This document shows, piece by piece, positions 9,147-18,158 of a DNA stretch of 64,000 bases. The stretch is from Nitrospira_E sp052156535 (lineage in GTDB: Bacteria; Nitrospirota; Nitrospiria; Nitrospirales; UBA8639). The stretch is from positions 1-64,000 of the forward strand of contig NZ_JBQKUP010000036.1 of NCBI RefSeq assembly GCF_052156535.1, given 5' to 3'. Under the pieces are notes generated by a model that was given only the letters and a program-made list of their open reading frames with translations, was not told the DNA's origin and did no database searches. The stretch's first letter is position 1. Each line of letters begins with the position of its first letter. Both the position numbers and the translations under genes were made by a program.

Positions 9147-9170
9147 GGTGTCAACATCAACATAATCGCC
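9147..9170 (-). repeat. right terminal inverted repeat of the first IS1595 transposon
   Basis: Exact reverse complement of 6448-6471 (24 bp). It is followed directly by the second copy of the 8-bp target duplication. Confidence 0.92.
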
Positions 9171-9178
9171 CTGATTGG
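9171..9178. repeat. right target-site duplication (CTGATTGG)
   Basis: Exact copy of 6440-6447 at the outer edge of the right inverted repeat. Confidence 0.9.
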
Positions 9179-9245
9179 ATACACAATGATTTTGATTCAA
9201 CAAGAGAGAATGGTCTTGGACACCTATATTGCGTAAAACCCGAAA

Positions 9246-9264
9246 ATCAACATTATTACCCTGA
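9246..9264 (-). repeat. possible degenerate transposon end
   Basis: About 75 bases outside the right end of the transposon, the minus strand reads GGTAATAATGTTGATTTTC. This matches the inverted repeat at 14 of 19 positions. It may be a relic of an older related insertion. The rest of 9179-9460 holds no gene that I can support. Confidence 0.3.
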
Positions 9265-9460
9265 ATTTTTCATTTGCCGCATGACCATCGAAGTGGAAGT
9301 GAAACTAAGACTTACGCATCAATCCCCCTTGAAGCGGGACTTCCTTTTTAGCCGAGGGAATGGGCTATCGCTTTTGATGAATTTTTAGAGAAAGAGAGAA
9401 GAGTGATCTTGTGAGGCTGGGTGATATCTTAAGAGAACCCGTCGAAGAGCAATTTGGTGA

Positions 9461-11083
9461 TCAGGGGGATTCGTAGACTTCATCGCGCAAGTGGTTGACC
9501 TGAATGTTATGACGTTTGATTTTTTTGATGAGTCCCTGCCGGCTTAAGCCTAACCGTTTGGCCGTTTGGACCTGATTGAACCGGCAGGCCAACAAGGTCT
9601 CCTTGATCATGCGTTGCTCCAATTCATCGACGGCTTGATGGAGACTCCGGCCTTTCGAATCTATGGTGCCTCCGGTCGTTTGAACAGGGCATCGGATACC
9701 TTCTTCGAGCGCTTCCTCCTGTATCGTCGTGCCACGAACCATGACCATTAATCGTTTGATTTCATTTTCTAACTGCCGGATATTTCCCGGCCAGGAATAT
9801 TCCATGAATCGCTCCATGGCCTTGGCGGACAGTTTTTTCCTGTGTCGATCCATCTGCGAGCTGTAAAGGTCCAGAAAATAATTGACGAGCAGGGGGATAT
9901 CTGCCGGGATCTCCCGTAAGGCCGGCGTATGCACATGCACGACTTTGAGACGGTAGTAGAGATCGTCTCGAAACGTGCCCGCTTTAATAGCGGCTTCTAA
10001 ATTTTTATTGGTGGCCGCAATGATTCTGATATCGAGGGGAACCGACTCTCGCTTTCCCACCGGCTCGACGGCCCGCTCCTGCAGCACCCGTAATACTTTG
10101 GCCTGGGCGCTTACGCCCAGATCTCCAATTTCATCCAAAAACAGCGTGCCCTTATTCGCCTGTTCAAATTTGCCTATTCTGGCCTCTACGTCCGTCGCGG
10201 TGCCTTTGCTGATGCCGAATAATTCACTTTCGATTAATGTTTCGGGGAGGGCGGCACAATTGATCGCGACAAACGGTTGACGGGCTCGCGGGCTATTGTA
10301 ATGAATGGCTTTGGCCACCAATTCCTTTCCCGTTCCGTTTTCTCCGGTAATAAGCACATCCACTGAACTATCCCGGACCTGATCGATGATTCTGATCAGT
10401 CGCTGCATCGGCAGACTGTTTCCCATAAGCTTTTTCGTGGAGTACTGTCCTTCAACCTCTTTCCACAGATGCGCGTTTTCCTGTTGCAACCGTTCGCGTT
10501 CCCGCCGCAATTGTTCCATGACATGGAATTTTTGAAGAGGGATAGCGATGCTATCAACCAACGCCTGAGCCACCATTTCATCCTGAGCGGAAAAGTCCTT
10601 GCCCTTTTTATTCACGGCTTCAAAGACGCCGATGATGTCTCCGGTTCTGTCCCGAACCGGTAGCGCCAACAGGGTCTGCGTCTGCCGCTTCATTTGTGCG
10701 TCGATGCCGGAAAAAAATCTTGAGTCCGATTGCACATCTTTGACATTGATCAACTCTCCCGTCGCCACACAGGCGCCCGCAATTCCTAAGCGTGCATCCA
10801 GGCGTAATACCCGCCCGCCCACAGGGAGGGGAAACCACAGCTCACATTCCTTCCGATCCAGCAGAAACACACTGATCCCCTCCGCCTGCAGTACCCGGCG
10901 TGATTCTTTTTCAATGAGTTGTAACAAGGTTAGTAATTCCTGCTCCTGGTTGATCTGAAGCAGAAATGTTTCAGGAAGGTCTATTCTCTTGTGAGGAATT
11001 TCCTGTTTTCCGGATCGACTCGCCATGGCGGTGTTCCTGAAAATTCCCTTGAGCCCACATCGCTGGACAGGAGGGAGCATCAA
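9461..11083 (-). CDS. GAF / AAA+ / Fis-type regulator (NtrC-like enhancer-binding protein) with altered GAFTGA loop
   Basis: A 540-residue regulator. A GAF domain (about 45-185) is followed by a short coiled coil (190-212), the AAA+ domain (about 218-455) and a C-terminal Fis-type helix-turn-helix (about 490-530, with TLLACRFNQVQTAKRLGLSR). Walker A is GENGTGKE (247-254) and Walker B is TLFLDE (313-318). The loop that contacts sigma-54, normally GAFTGA, reads GTATDV (294-299) and lacks the key Phe, so activation of sigma-54 polymerase in the usual way is doubtful. It is the last gene in the direction of a signalling cluster with the CHASE2 cyclase and GAF kinases, and GAF may sense a small molecule. 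The domain call is secure, the mode of action is not. Confidence 0.9.
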   Translation of the reverse strand: MMLPPVQRCGLKGIFRNTAMASRSGKQEIPHKRIDLPETFLLQINQEQELLTLLQLIEKESRRVLQAEGISVFLLDRKECELWFPLPVGGRVLRLDARLGIAGACVATGELINVKDVQSDSRFFSGIDAQMKRQTQTLLALPVRDRTGDIIGVFEAVNKKGKDFSAQDEMVAQALVDSIAIPLQKFHVMEQLRRERERLQQENAHLWKEVEGQYSTKKLMGNSLPMQRLIRIIDQVRDSSVDVLITGENGTGKELVAKAIHYNSPRARQPFVAINCAALPETLIESELFGISKGTATDVEARIGKFEQANKGTLFLDEIGDLGVSAQAKVLRVLQERAVEPVGKRESVPLDIRIIAATNKNLEAAIKAGTFRDDLYYRLKVVHVHTPALREIPADIPLLVNYFLDLYSSQMDRHRKKLSAKAMERFMEYSWPGNIRQLENEIKRLMVMVRGTTIQEEALEEGIRCPVQTTGGTIDSKGRSLHQAVDELEQRMIKETLLACRFNQVQTAKRLGLSRQGLIKKIKRHNIQVNHLRDEVYESP

Positions 11084-11195
11084 CTGTACACATTATGACC
11101 AGGTGTGAATGGAGAAGGCAACTACCCGCCCCGCGCGCGCCTTTTTGCGTTTACCTGGGTAGGCTACCCTCTGACCAAAATCCCAGGCCCATGAC

Positions 11196-13181
11196 CTATC
11201 CTCTGGCTTGTTCGATGGACGTCACCGAACATGGTTCCGGACTGCCCGTCTTTGTGAACAGCCGATAAACGGAAATGCCATTGGCTTTCCCCCTTAGCGT
11301 GATCACCCCGACTTCTTTGATTCCCCATGGATGGTCTCCGAGGTATTGCTTGGTCGTCTCTCCAATAAGGATCCGGCAGACCTCACCATTGGACCAGGTC
11401 TCCAACGAGTCTTTTTGGAAACTTTCTAATCGAGAGGCAATGTTCACGGAGTCTCCAATGGTCGTAAATTTCAATCGTTGTTCACTGCCCAGACTTCCGA
11501 CGACCACCGGCCCCGTTTGAATGCCTATCCGCATCCGCACCTCCGGCAACCCCTGCTGCTGCCATTGAGTATTGAGATGTCGCATTTCCTGTTCCAGAGC
11601 CACGGCACAACTGACGGCATTGTTGACATCCTGCCGCTTGTTGGCTTCCGTTTGTCCCAACCGGAATACCCCGAAATCCGCTTTGATCATGTCTCCATGA
11701 TAATCATCAACCATCCCGCCATGGTTGGTAATAATTTTCACCATGCGCTCCATGAAAGTATTGAGCCAGTCCAGTACCGTGTCGGGTTCCATGTTTTCTG
11801 CCACGGTCGTGAACCCTTCTAGATCCGTAAACAACGTCGTCACCACCAATTTTTGTGGGCGCAACCGGCCCTTTTCCAAAAATTGTTCTCGCTTCTCCCA
11901 GACAGCCTGAGCCACTTCTGAAGAGACATGCCGGGAAAAAAGCGACATCAGGAGCACCCGGTCCTGCTTTTCCCGGTTCGAAAGCCAGGCTGTCACCACC
12001 ATGGCATTGACCACCAATCCAATGACCGGCGGGATAAACGGGATCCACGTCCCATACATCATTCCGCCCACCACCACTCCGCTTAGCAGCAGCATCCCCA
12101 TGAGCACAGCCAGAGAGAAACGCCAGGCACCTCGAACCCACACGCCGATGAATCCGCCCCCGAGCACCCATAGCCCGATCCAGACTGTTTCCAGGGAATC
12201 TGGAAATGTCGCAATGGGGGCCTGGCCCTCTCCCTTCGCTAGGCGGAGCAGTTGGTGCACCATATATCCATGCAGTTGAAGTCCGGGAATTGGGGGACAC
12301 ACCGTGAGAGTTCTGCATTGTGAGGTATAAAAATAATCTTTGACGCCTTGGGCGATAACTCCGACAAGCACGATGTGGTCCTGAAGGAGTTCCGGATTGA
12401 ACGTTCCTTCCAGTATGGCTCCAAAGGAAATGGTCGGAAAGACGTTCTTCTCCCGTTCAAGATTCAACAGGTATTGATACCCCTGGGCATCGGCTTCCAC
12501 ATACCCCCCATCGTGGGCTTCGAAAGGGCGAATGACCGTTTTCCCAAGTTGCAACCAATTAGAATTCTCAACGGCCGGCTTGGGGACGATCTTCTCCTGC
12601 TGTAAATATTGAAGGGCCAGCAGCAAAGAAAATGACCGATAGAAATTGGTCCCATCATCCAGGAATAAGAGACCACGGCGAACGATCCCGCCGGAATCGA
12701 CGACCACATCGTTAAACCCGACACGATCCGTGCCTTGCAACATGGCCGGACCGGGAATACCCCCCTTCTCAATTTTTCCGAATTTCATGACCATCAGAAT
12801 TTCCGGATGCGCCCCAAGTACCCGGTCCAATTCCTGTCGACCGGGCGGCACTTCCAAGTCCCGATAGATATCCACTCCGATTGCTCGAGGGTGATGTGCC
12901 GTCATGATGTCCAAGGCTCGGGCAAGGACTTCATCCGTTACCGGCCAATGCCCTAATGTTCGAATATCCTGGTCCGTAATCGACACCAGCGTAATCGGGG
13001 GGATCGGCCGTGTGTCGGTCGGACGAAGACGCATTGACCAATCGTAGGCCTCCAGTTCCGCGCTTTCCAGAAAGCCTTCCCACCGAAGCCCCATGACACC
13101 CAGAAAAACCAGGAGAGTCATGACCCCGATTTGAAAGGCGGGAGAACGAAGAGGTGAATGGCCCACAGAAACCCCCTTCAC
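11196..13181 (-). CDS. CHASE2-domain class III adenylate/guanylate cyclase
   Basis: A 661-residue membrane receptor cyclase. An N-terminal anchor helix (about 15-32) leads into a CHASE2 sensor (about 40-330, with the typical DQDIRTLGHWPVTD). Three transmembrane helices follow near 335-410, then a class III cyclase domain (about 440-640). The cyclase has FTDLEGFT (metal-binding Asp), GDMIKADFG (second Asp) and IGDSVNIASRLES (transition-state Asn/Arg), so it looks catalytically intact. CHASE2 lies outside the inner membrane and would sense an unknown ligand, with cAMP (or cGMP) made in the cytoplasm. It sits between a GAF kinase and a GAF/AAA+ regulator on the same strand. A Crp-type regulator and a phosphodiesterase-like gene lie further up the same strand. 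Confidence 0.92.
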   Translation of the reverse strand: MKGVSVGHSPLRSPAFQIGVMTLLVFLGVMGLRWEGFLESAELEAYDWSMRLRPTDTRPIPPITLVSITDQDIRTLGHWPVTDEVLARALDIMTAHHPRAIGVDIYRDLEVPPGRQELDRVLGAHPEILMVMKFGKIEKGGIPGPAMLQGTDRVGFNDVVVDSGGIVRRGLLFLDDGTNFYRSFSLLLALQYLQQEKIVPKPAVENSNWLQLGKTVIRPFEAHDGGYVEADAQGYQYLLNLEREKNVFPTISFGAILEGTFNPELLQDHIVLVGVIAQGVKDYFYTSQCRTLTVCPPIPGLQLHGYMVHQLLRLAKGEGQAPIATFPDSLETVWIGLWVLGGGFIGVWVRGAWRFSLAVLMGMLLLSGVVVGGMMYGTWIPFIPPVIGLVVNAMVVTAWLSNREKQDRVLLMSLFSRHVSSEVAQAVWEKREQFLEKGRLRPQKLVVTTLFTDLEGFTTVAENMEPDTVLDWLNTFMERMVKIITNHGGMVDDYHGDMIKADFGVFRLGQTEANKRQDVNNAVSCAVALEQEMRHLNTQWQQQGLPEVRMRIGIQTGPVVVGSLGSEQRLKFTTIGDSVNIASRLESFQKDSLETWSNGEVCRILIGETTKQYLGDHPWGIKEVGVITLRGKANGISVYRLFTKTGSPEPCSVTSIEQARG

Positions 13182-13323
13182 AGCTCAGGCACGATATGAA
13201 TGAACCAGAAAACGGGAAGATATCTGCTAGGCTTTGTTTGTCATCACAAGCAAGTACATGCTGAGGATGGTGCCATGAACGGGAAGAACATTGTTCACGC
13301 TTCGTACCCGTTTTTCAAAAGGT

Positions 13324-14637
13324 TTAAGAAGACACCTGATCCGAAGAAAACGTGGTCGGCACTTCCATGGGCAAATGAATGTGAAAAACGGTGCCTCTAT
13401 TCACTTCACTCTCAACCGCAATGACTCCCGAATGCGCCTCGATGACATCCTTGACAATTTTTGTTCCCAATCCGGTCCCACCCTGCTTCCGGCTTATAGC
13501 CCTGGCCGTGAATAACGTATCTCGAATTTCGGCGGGCATACCACGCCCGGTATCAATCACGGACACGTGAACCGTCTGTCCCATAGCCTCCATTTGTCCT
13601 GTTATCGTGATAGACCCGCCCTGGGGAACTTCGGAGATGGCGTTATTGACAAGGTTATAGAAGGCATTAAACAGCCGGGATTCATCGGCTTGCATTACCG
13701 GCAATTCCAAAATTCCTTCATGAGCCAGAGAAATCCCTTTTTCTTGAGCGGCCAGCTTCAAGGTATCAAACACCGAAGCAATCACATGGTGAAGCTTACA
13801 AGGGGCAAAGCGTGGAGGGCTCATCAAACCCTTCACGCAATCGGCAATTTCTTTTACGCGCTCTTGAATCCGCTTGGCGTTATTGGCCACCATCCCAATG
13901 GCTTCCAGGCATAATTCATAGCTCGCCCGGCCTTTGTCAGGATCAAACGCTGGCAGATCGGCGAAGACGTCATTCATCTCATCCCTCAGGAGTGACGTCC
14001 CACACAGGACCGGCATCAGCATATTTTTCACGTCATGCCCAATGTCTCCCAGGATTCGCGCCACTTCCGCCAATTTGGCTTCCTGAAATAATCGCGCTTG
14101 CTCGATGGCCAGTGCCGTGAAAGCCCCGATGATCATTAAGATGGCCACGTCCTCCTGATTTAACCTGTCCTCCCGCTTGTTCATCACCTCCAGGACGCCT
14201 ATCGGATGTCCTTCCCATCGGTTCAGAGGAATGGCAATCATGTCCCTGGTCTGGAATCCGCTTAGGTGATCGATTTCCTCAAGGTGACGCTGATCCTCCT
14301 TCGCATCCTTAATCACCACAGGGTCTCCCGTGGCAAAAACCGATCCCGCAATGCCTTGCGTCCATGGAAATGCCGTTCCGGACTTGAGTGGTTGGTCACC
14401 AATTGAATGGTAAAACACCAATTCCTTCGTTTCCGGATTGGCCAACAACACGGAACCGGCCCGGCAGTTCACAACCTCCAAGGCTATCTTTAATCCCTGT
14501 TCCACCACATCTTCCACGCTTAGATGCTGAAAAAGCGCCTGGCTTATTCTCCGGGCGGCATCCAGTTCCCGCTCCTTACGATCCAGTTGGGTCGAGGGAT
14601 TCACAGCTCGTTCCCCAATGATGTCAAATTTGACCAA
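13324..14637 (-). CDS. GAF-domain sensor histidine kinase (copy B)
   Basis: A 437-residue soluble kinase. A GAF domain (about 30-190, with the conserved NPETKELVFYHS and GVLEVMNKR) is followed by a dimerisation segment with H-box GDIGHDVKNMLMPVL. The HATPase domain comes next, with N-box FYNLVNNAISEVPQGG, G1 DTGRGMP and G2 GGTGLGTKIVKDV. There is no membrane segment and no receiver domain. The start is a TTG with a weak ribosome site and is uncertain. It is strongly similar in sequence and layout to the kinase at 15576-16919. Each kinase is followed by a CHASE2 gene, which points to duplication of a two-gene module. The response regulator is not evident. Confidence 0.9.
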   Translation of the reverse strand: MVKFDIIGERAVNPSTQLDRKERELDAARRISQALFQHLSVEDVVEQGLKIALEVVNCRAGSVLLANPETKELVFYHSIGDQPLKSGTAFPWTQGIAGSVFATGDPVVIKDAKEDQRHLEEIDHLSGFQTRDMIAIPLNRWEGHPIGVLEVMNKREDRLNQEDVAILMIIGAFTALAIEQARLFQEAKLAEVARILGDIGHDVKNMLMPVLCGTSLLRDEMNDVFADLPAFDPDKGRASYELCLEAIGMVANNAKRIQERVKEIADCVKGLMSPPRFAPCKLHHVIASVFDTLKLAAQEKGISLAHEGILELPVMQADESRLFNAFYNLVNNAISEVPQGGSITITGQMEAMGQTVHVSVIDTGRGMPAEIRDTLFTARAISRKQGGTGLGTKIVKDVIEAHSGVIAVESEVNRGTVFHIHLPMEVPTTFSSDQVSS

Positions 14638-14725
14638 TTCTTCACCATAGCGGTATCACATTTAAGGGGTTATTAGAAAAGCGTAGCAAAATTTCAAAAA
14701 AATAGCTTGTAGGGCCTTTAAGGGA

Positions 14726-15392
14726 TCATCCAGGAGGAAGGGGGCAATCAGGATCAGACAAAATCAGGGCTGTTTTTTTTTTCTGAAAGAGTTCTCTGAT
14801 ATTCCGCACCAACTCCACCAGCCCTTTGCTTGTTCGTGCCGACTCAAAATCCTTGGGAAGTTGGCCGGTTAAATTAGGGCGGACCTGCTCAAGGAGCTCA
14901 ATAAATTGTTGATAGATGGGTAAAAAAAACAATTGGAGTCCCAGAATGGGAAAGGTTGGTACTTCGCCCGCTCCTTGTTGAAACGTCCAATCCTGGTACA
15001 CCTTAACCGGAATTCTTGAAGGCACAAACGGCCCGGTTCCGGCGGCCGCTTCCTTAAAGGCTGCAAATGGCTTGGAGACTTCCACGATGCTATCGCCCTC
15101 AGCCCGGGCTTCTGCCCACATTCCCATGGGAACGTCCTTGGCGATCAACGTATACATAAAGAGTGCGAGGCCATTCATCGGAATTGTCTGAGACATTGAA
15201 ATGCGCTGAAGAATCATGATCAATACGAATGACCACCACGTCAGTCGGTGGCGGCCTGACACCTCGCAATTTGAACAAGAGACCTAATCCAACATCTTCT
15301 TCAATACTGCGAGAAAGCGGGACAGCACTGAGGACAACCCCAACGATACCAATGAGCAGACCAAACAAACCGGCTTTAACGAGTTTGGCCAC
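14726..15392 (-). pseudogene. frameshifted CHASE2-domain remnant
   Basis: Two overlapping frames together encode one CHASE2 domain. The first (start 15392) gives the anchor helix and FKLRGVRPPPTDVVVIRID...NSDEWPR, then runs out of frame around 15160. The homology continues in another frame as TLIAKDVPMGMWAEARAEGD and on to VKVYQDWTFQQGAGEVPTFP. No cyclase or other output domain follows before the stop at 14726. It occupies the same place relative to kinase copy A as the intact cyclase does relative to copy B, so it is probably a decayed paralogue. A sequencing indel could explain the frameshift but not the missing cyclase domain. Confidence 0.65.
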
Positions 15393-15575
15393 GAATGCCT
15401 CTCTTCAGATTCCGGGAATCTCATTCCTGAAGAAACCACCAGAACCGTCAGTACCCACTGCTCCATGTGGGCATTTCTGAACGACCTATCTCATCAGCTC
15501 CATCTCCGTCGGCCTCTGAGAAGCACGCATCAATCACCCCTTCTCACAATTGAAGACCAACCGTCGGAACAATTT

Positions 15576-16919
15576 TCACAATCTCGGTGGAGGAGGGTGC
15601 ACAGGAAGATGCAGATAAAACGTTGTGCCCATACCCAGCTCACTTTTTACATCAATGCGTCCACCATGGGCATCCACCACATCTTTGACAATTTTGGTCC
15701 CCAGCCCCGTCCCTTCCCGCTTGGTGGTGATGGCCTCGGAGTGAAAAAGGTGATCCCGCACTTCGGGACACATGCCCCGGCCATTGTCCGAAACAGTGAC
15801 GAGAATTCCCACCCCTGGATTGTCCTCCTCTCCGAAAACCGAAATCACCCCTCCTCCGGGAATCTCCGGAATGGCATTGCTGATGAGATTATAAAAAGCA
15901 GTAAAGAGACGGTGTTCATCCGCTTCAATGACAGGGAGTGTGTCCAGACCGTCGGTTTCAAGGAAGACCGCGTGCTCCGCCGCATAGGTTTTCAGGGTTG
16001 CGAACACGGCCCTCACAACAGTGGATATCTGGCAGGGGGCAAAATGGGGTGGACTCGTGACACCTTTGACCGCATCGGCAATTTCCCGCACTCGCCGTTG
16101 TATCCGCCTGGCATTATTCACAATCATCCTGGTGAGTTCCTGACAGTTGGCATAACTCGTCTCAGCCCCTTTCACCTTCACGTCGATCCAATGAGGAAAT
16201 TGCTCGTCCAATTCATCCTCCAATAATTGGGCCCCCGATAACACCGGCATCAACATATTCTTAATGTCATGACTGACATCACCCAACATTCGCACGATGC
16301 CGGCGAGCTTCGCTTCTCGATACAGACGGGATTGCTCAATCGAATTAGCGGCAAGGGCCGACACAATTGTCAGGATGGCCACGTCTTCTTCATCAAGAAG
16401 CGATTCGCGTTTATTCAGGACTTCCAACACACCGATAGGCTTTCCTTCCCATCGCTTTAAGGGCAGAGCGATCATATCCCGTGTAACGTGTTCGGTTAAC
16501 ACATCGATGGCTTCATAATGGCGCTGATCCCGTTTGGCATCCGGAATCACGATCGGGTTTCCTGTATGAAACACGGCGCCGGCAATCCCCTTGTCCCATG
16601 GTATGGCCGTGCCGGCCTCTACCGGGCTGGCTCCAATGGAATGCCGGAATATGAGCTCCTCAGAATCCTGGCTGGCGAGAAGAATGGATCCGCTCTCCGC
16701 TCCAACAACCTCCAGAGCCGTGGTGAGTGTTTTTTTAACCAGCTCATCGGTGTTGAGATTTTGGAAAAGCACTTCCGTCATGCGGCAGGCCGCTTCCAAC
16801 TGCCGGTTGCGCTGTATCAATCGTCGGTCTTCTATCCGGCGAGGTTCTTCACGCCGATCCGGAACCGTCATCTGAAACGAGGAGGATTTGCATTCTAATT
16901 CCACAGATGTTTCTCCCAT
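15576..16919 (-). CDS. GAF-domain sensor histidine kinase (copy A)
   Basis: A 447-residue kinase. A charged N-terminus is followed by GAF (about 45-205, with GVLEVLNKRESLLDEED), H-box GDVSHDIKNMLMPVL, N-box FYNLISNAIPEIPGGG, G1 SDNGRGM and G2 EGTGLGTKIVKDV. It is soluble, with no receiver domain. Its paralogue at 13324-14637 shares the architecture end to end. The cognate regulator is unknown. The GAF/AAA+ protein at 9461 is on the same strand but lacks a receiver, so direct phosphotransfer to it is not expected. Confidence 0.9.
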   Translation of the reverse strand: MGETSVELECKSSSFQMTVPDRREEPRRIEDRRLIQRNRQLEAACRMTEVLFQNLNTDELVKKTLTTALEVVGAESGSILLASQDSEELIFRHSIGASPVEAGTAIPWDKGIAGAVFHTGNPIVIPDAKRDQRHYEAIDVLTEHVTRDMIALPLKRWEGKPIGVLEVLNKRESLLDEEDVAILTIVSALAANSIEQSRLYREAKLAGIVRMLGDVSHDIKNMLMPVLSGAQLLEDELDEQFPHWIDVKVKGAETSYANCQELTRMIVNNARRIQRRVREIADAVKGVTSPPHFAPCQISTVVRAVFATLKTYAAEHAVFLETDGLDTLPVIEADEHRLFTAFYNLISNAIPEIPGGGVISVFGEEDNPGVGILVTVSDNGRGMCPEVRDHLFHSEAITTKREGTGLGTKIVKDVVDAHGGRIDVKSELGMGTTFYLHLPVHPPPPRL

Positions 16920-17212
16920 GATGTTTCGTGAGCCATCCCATACAGACTACCCACATGATTCATAAATTTTCATACAGCCGGTCAACGCATGGTTTGCTTC
17001 CACGTTGAACACCATTTGCCTCTCACCCTTCTGGTTGACCTTTCCCTTTGACGATAAATAAACAAGAAAGTGCTTTGATCACCTCAACGAATTCTTCAAA
17101 AGTACGCATTCCCAAAGCAGACAGCCACGAACAAAGGACATTGGGTTACCGGACATTCCTCTTGGCTCCCTTCTTCAGCATCACGACCATCACCCGATAT
17201 GACGACATGTAG

Positions 17213-17740
17213 TTACACCAGCGCTTGTCCTTTTGCTGAAACGACCGATTCCCGCCCGGTGAGAGAAAACGTTCCCTCATCCTTGGCGACCACACCCTTC
17301 CCCTCAAAGATGCTGATTTCCGTTTGAGTGTCTCTGATCCCAACCAATCCTCCCATTATCGCGCGAATGCCACGGGTGAAAACATCGGTGGCACTTTCGA
17401 TGAGGAAGACCGGAACTGTCTTTTCTTTTTGAATTCCTCCCAGAGTGATAGCGGTGTTTTGAGTCAACCGGAGTACCGCTCGATTGGCGAGGGCGATATC
17501 CGCCCGGCTTCTATCACCTACACGAATGCGATCCCCGGCACAGAAGATATCGTCGAGACTCACCGGCCGCCATTGCTCGACATTCACCCGGCGCACCTCC
17601 ACTCTGCCCTGAACGGCCACGACCGTCGCCACAACCGGATTGCATTCCGCGACCGATGTGACCGGCGTGGTAAGCCCGACAGCCAAGAAGCTGATGCACA
17701 ATAGCCATGGGGAACAGACAGGGACCGCGTTCATGGTCAT
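17213..17740 (-). CDS. short FecR-domain exported protein
   Basis: A 175-residue protein. A signal peptide (about residues 8-31) is followed by a FecR domain, recognisable from VVAVQGRVEVRR, DIFCAGDRIRVGDRSRADI and LRLTQNTAITLGG. The frame ends at GQALV, exactly where longer FecR-like proteins of CHASE2-associated loci usually continue into a further region. It may therefore be a C-terminal truncation or a minimal FecR domain. It is upstream of the GAF kinase/CHASE2 cluster on the same strand, and FecR and CHASE2 genes are often neighbours. A role as an envelope sensor is inferred. Confidence 0.75.
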   Translation of the reverse strand: MTMNAVPVCSPWLLCISFLAVGLTTPVTSVAECNPVVATVVAVQGRVEVRRVNVEQWRPVSLDDIFCAGDRIRVGDRSRADIALANRAVLRLTQNTAITLGGIQKEKTVPVFLIESATDVFTRGIRAIMGGLVGIRDTQTEISIFEGKGVVAKDEGTFSLTGRESVVSAKGQALV

Positions 17741-17969
17741 ATTTCACCCGTATTTATTGTATGTATATGCATTCTTTGTTCTCGTCTTACGATGTGTTGG
17801 TGAGCGAGACCCGGGGAATTTTGCATGAGAATATCCATACAGTATTTCACTCCTTTTTTCTCAGAACTTCTAGGAAGGATCCCGTGCTTTGGATTCGGAG
17901 GCTTTGACGACACGAGGCGTCGAATGACGCGAGGGGAGAAAGCGTACGAAGGTTAAAGTCGTTACGGGT

Positions 17970-18158
17970 TCATGGTTCTGCCATTGGATCTCCTTCTTTT
18001 TTTCCGACAATTTGTGGCGCCAAATCTTTGGTCTCAACGCCTCGCCCTTTGTGGCTTTTGACATTTTCGACTTCATCCACCCATTGTTCCCATGCTTTGA
18101 GAATACCTTTGCAGAGACGGATGATCTGTCGGTTAAAAATGACGGTTTCCTGTTGCAT
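17970..18158 (-). CDS. 62-aa hypothetical protein
   Basis: The ORF has a good ribosome site (GAAGGA about 8 bases before ATG 18158). The product is charged and helical (NRQIIRLCKGILKAWEQWVDE) with no signal or membrane segment. I recognise no family. Overlapping frames in the region have poor composition, so this is the best coding candidate between the FecR gene and 19010. Confidence 0.4.
   Translation of the reverse strand: MQQETVIFNRQIIRLCKGILKAWEQWVDEVENVKSHKGRGVETKDLAPQIVGKKEGDPMAEP

Larger units (their letters stand above)
6448..9170. mobile_element. IS1595-family transposon with two passenger genes (2723 bp)
   Basis: The element is bounded by perfect 24-bp inverted repeats beginning GGCGATTATGTTGATGTTGA, at 6448-6471 and (complement) 9147-9170. 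Exact 8-bp direct repeats CTGATTGG flank it. It contains a minus-strand IS1595-type transposase (8199-9101), a 49-aa Lys-tailed ORF just downstream of that gene (8020-8169), a DUF3800 gene (6566-7336, plus) and a two-helix membrane-protein gene (7385-8005, plus). IS1595 elements with passenger genes are known as a class, but I do not know this cargo pair from one. Perfect ends and an intact transposase suggest a recent, possibly still active insertion. Confidence 0.9.
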
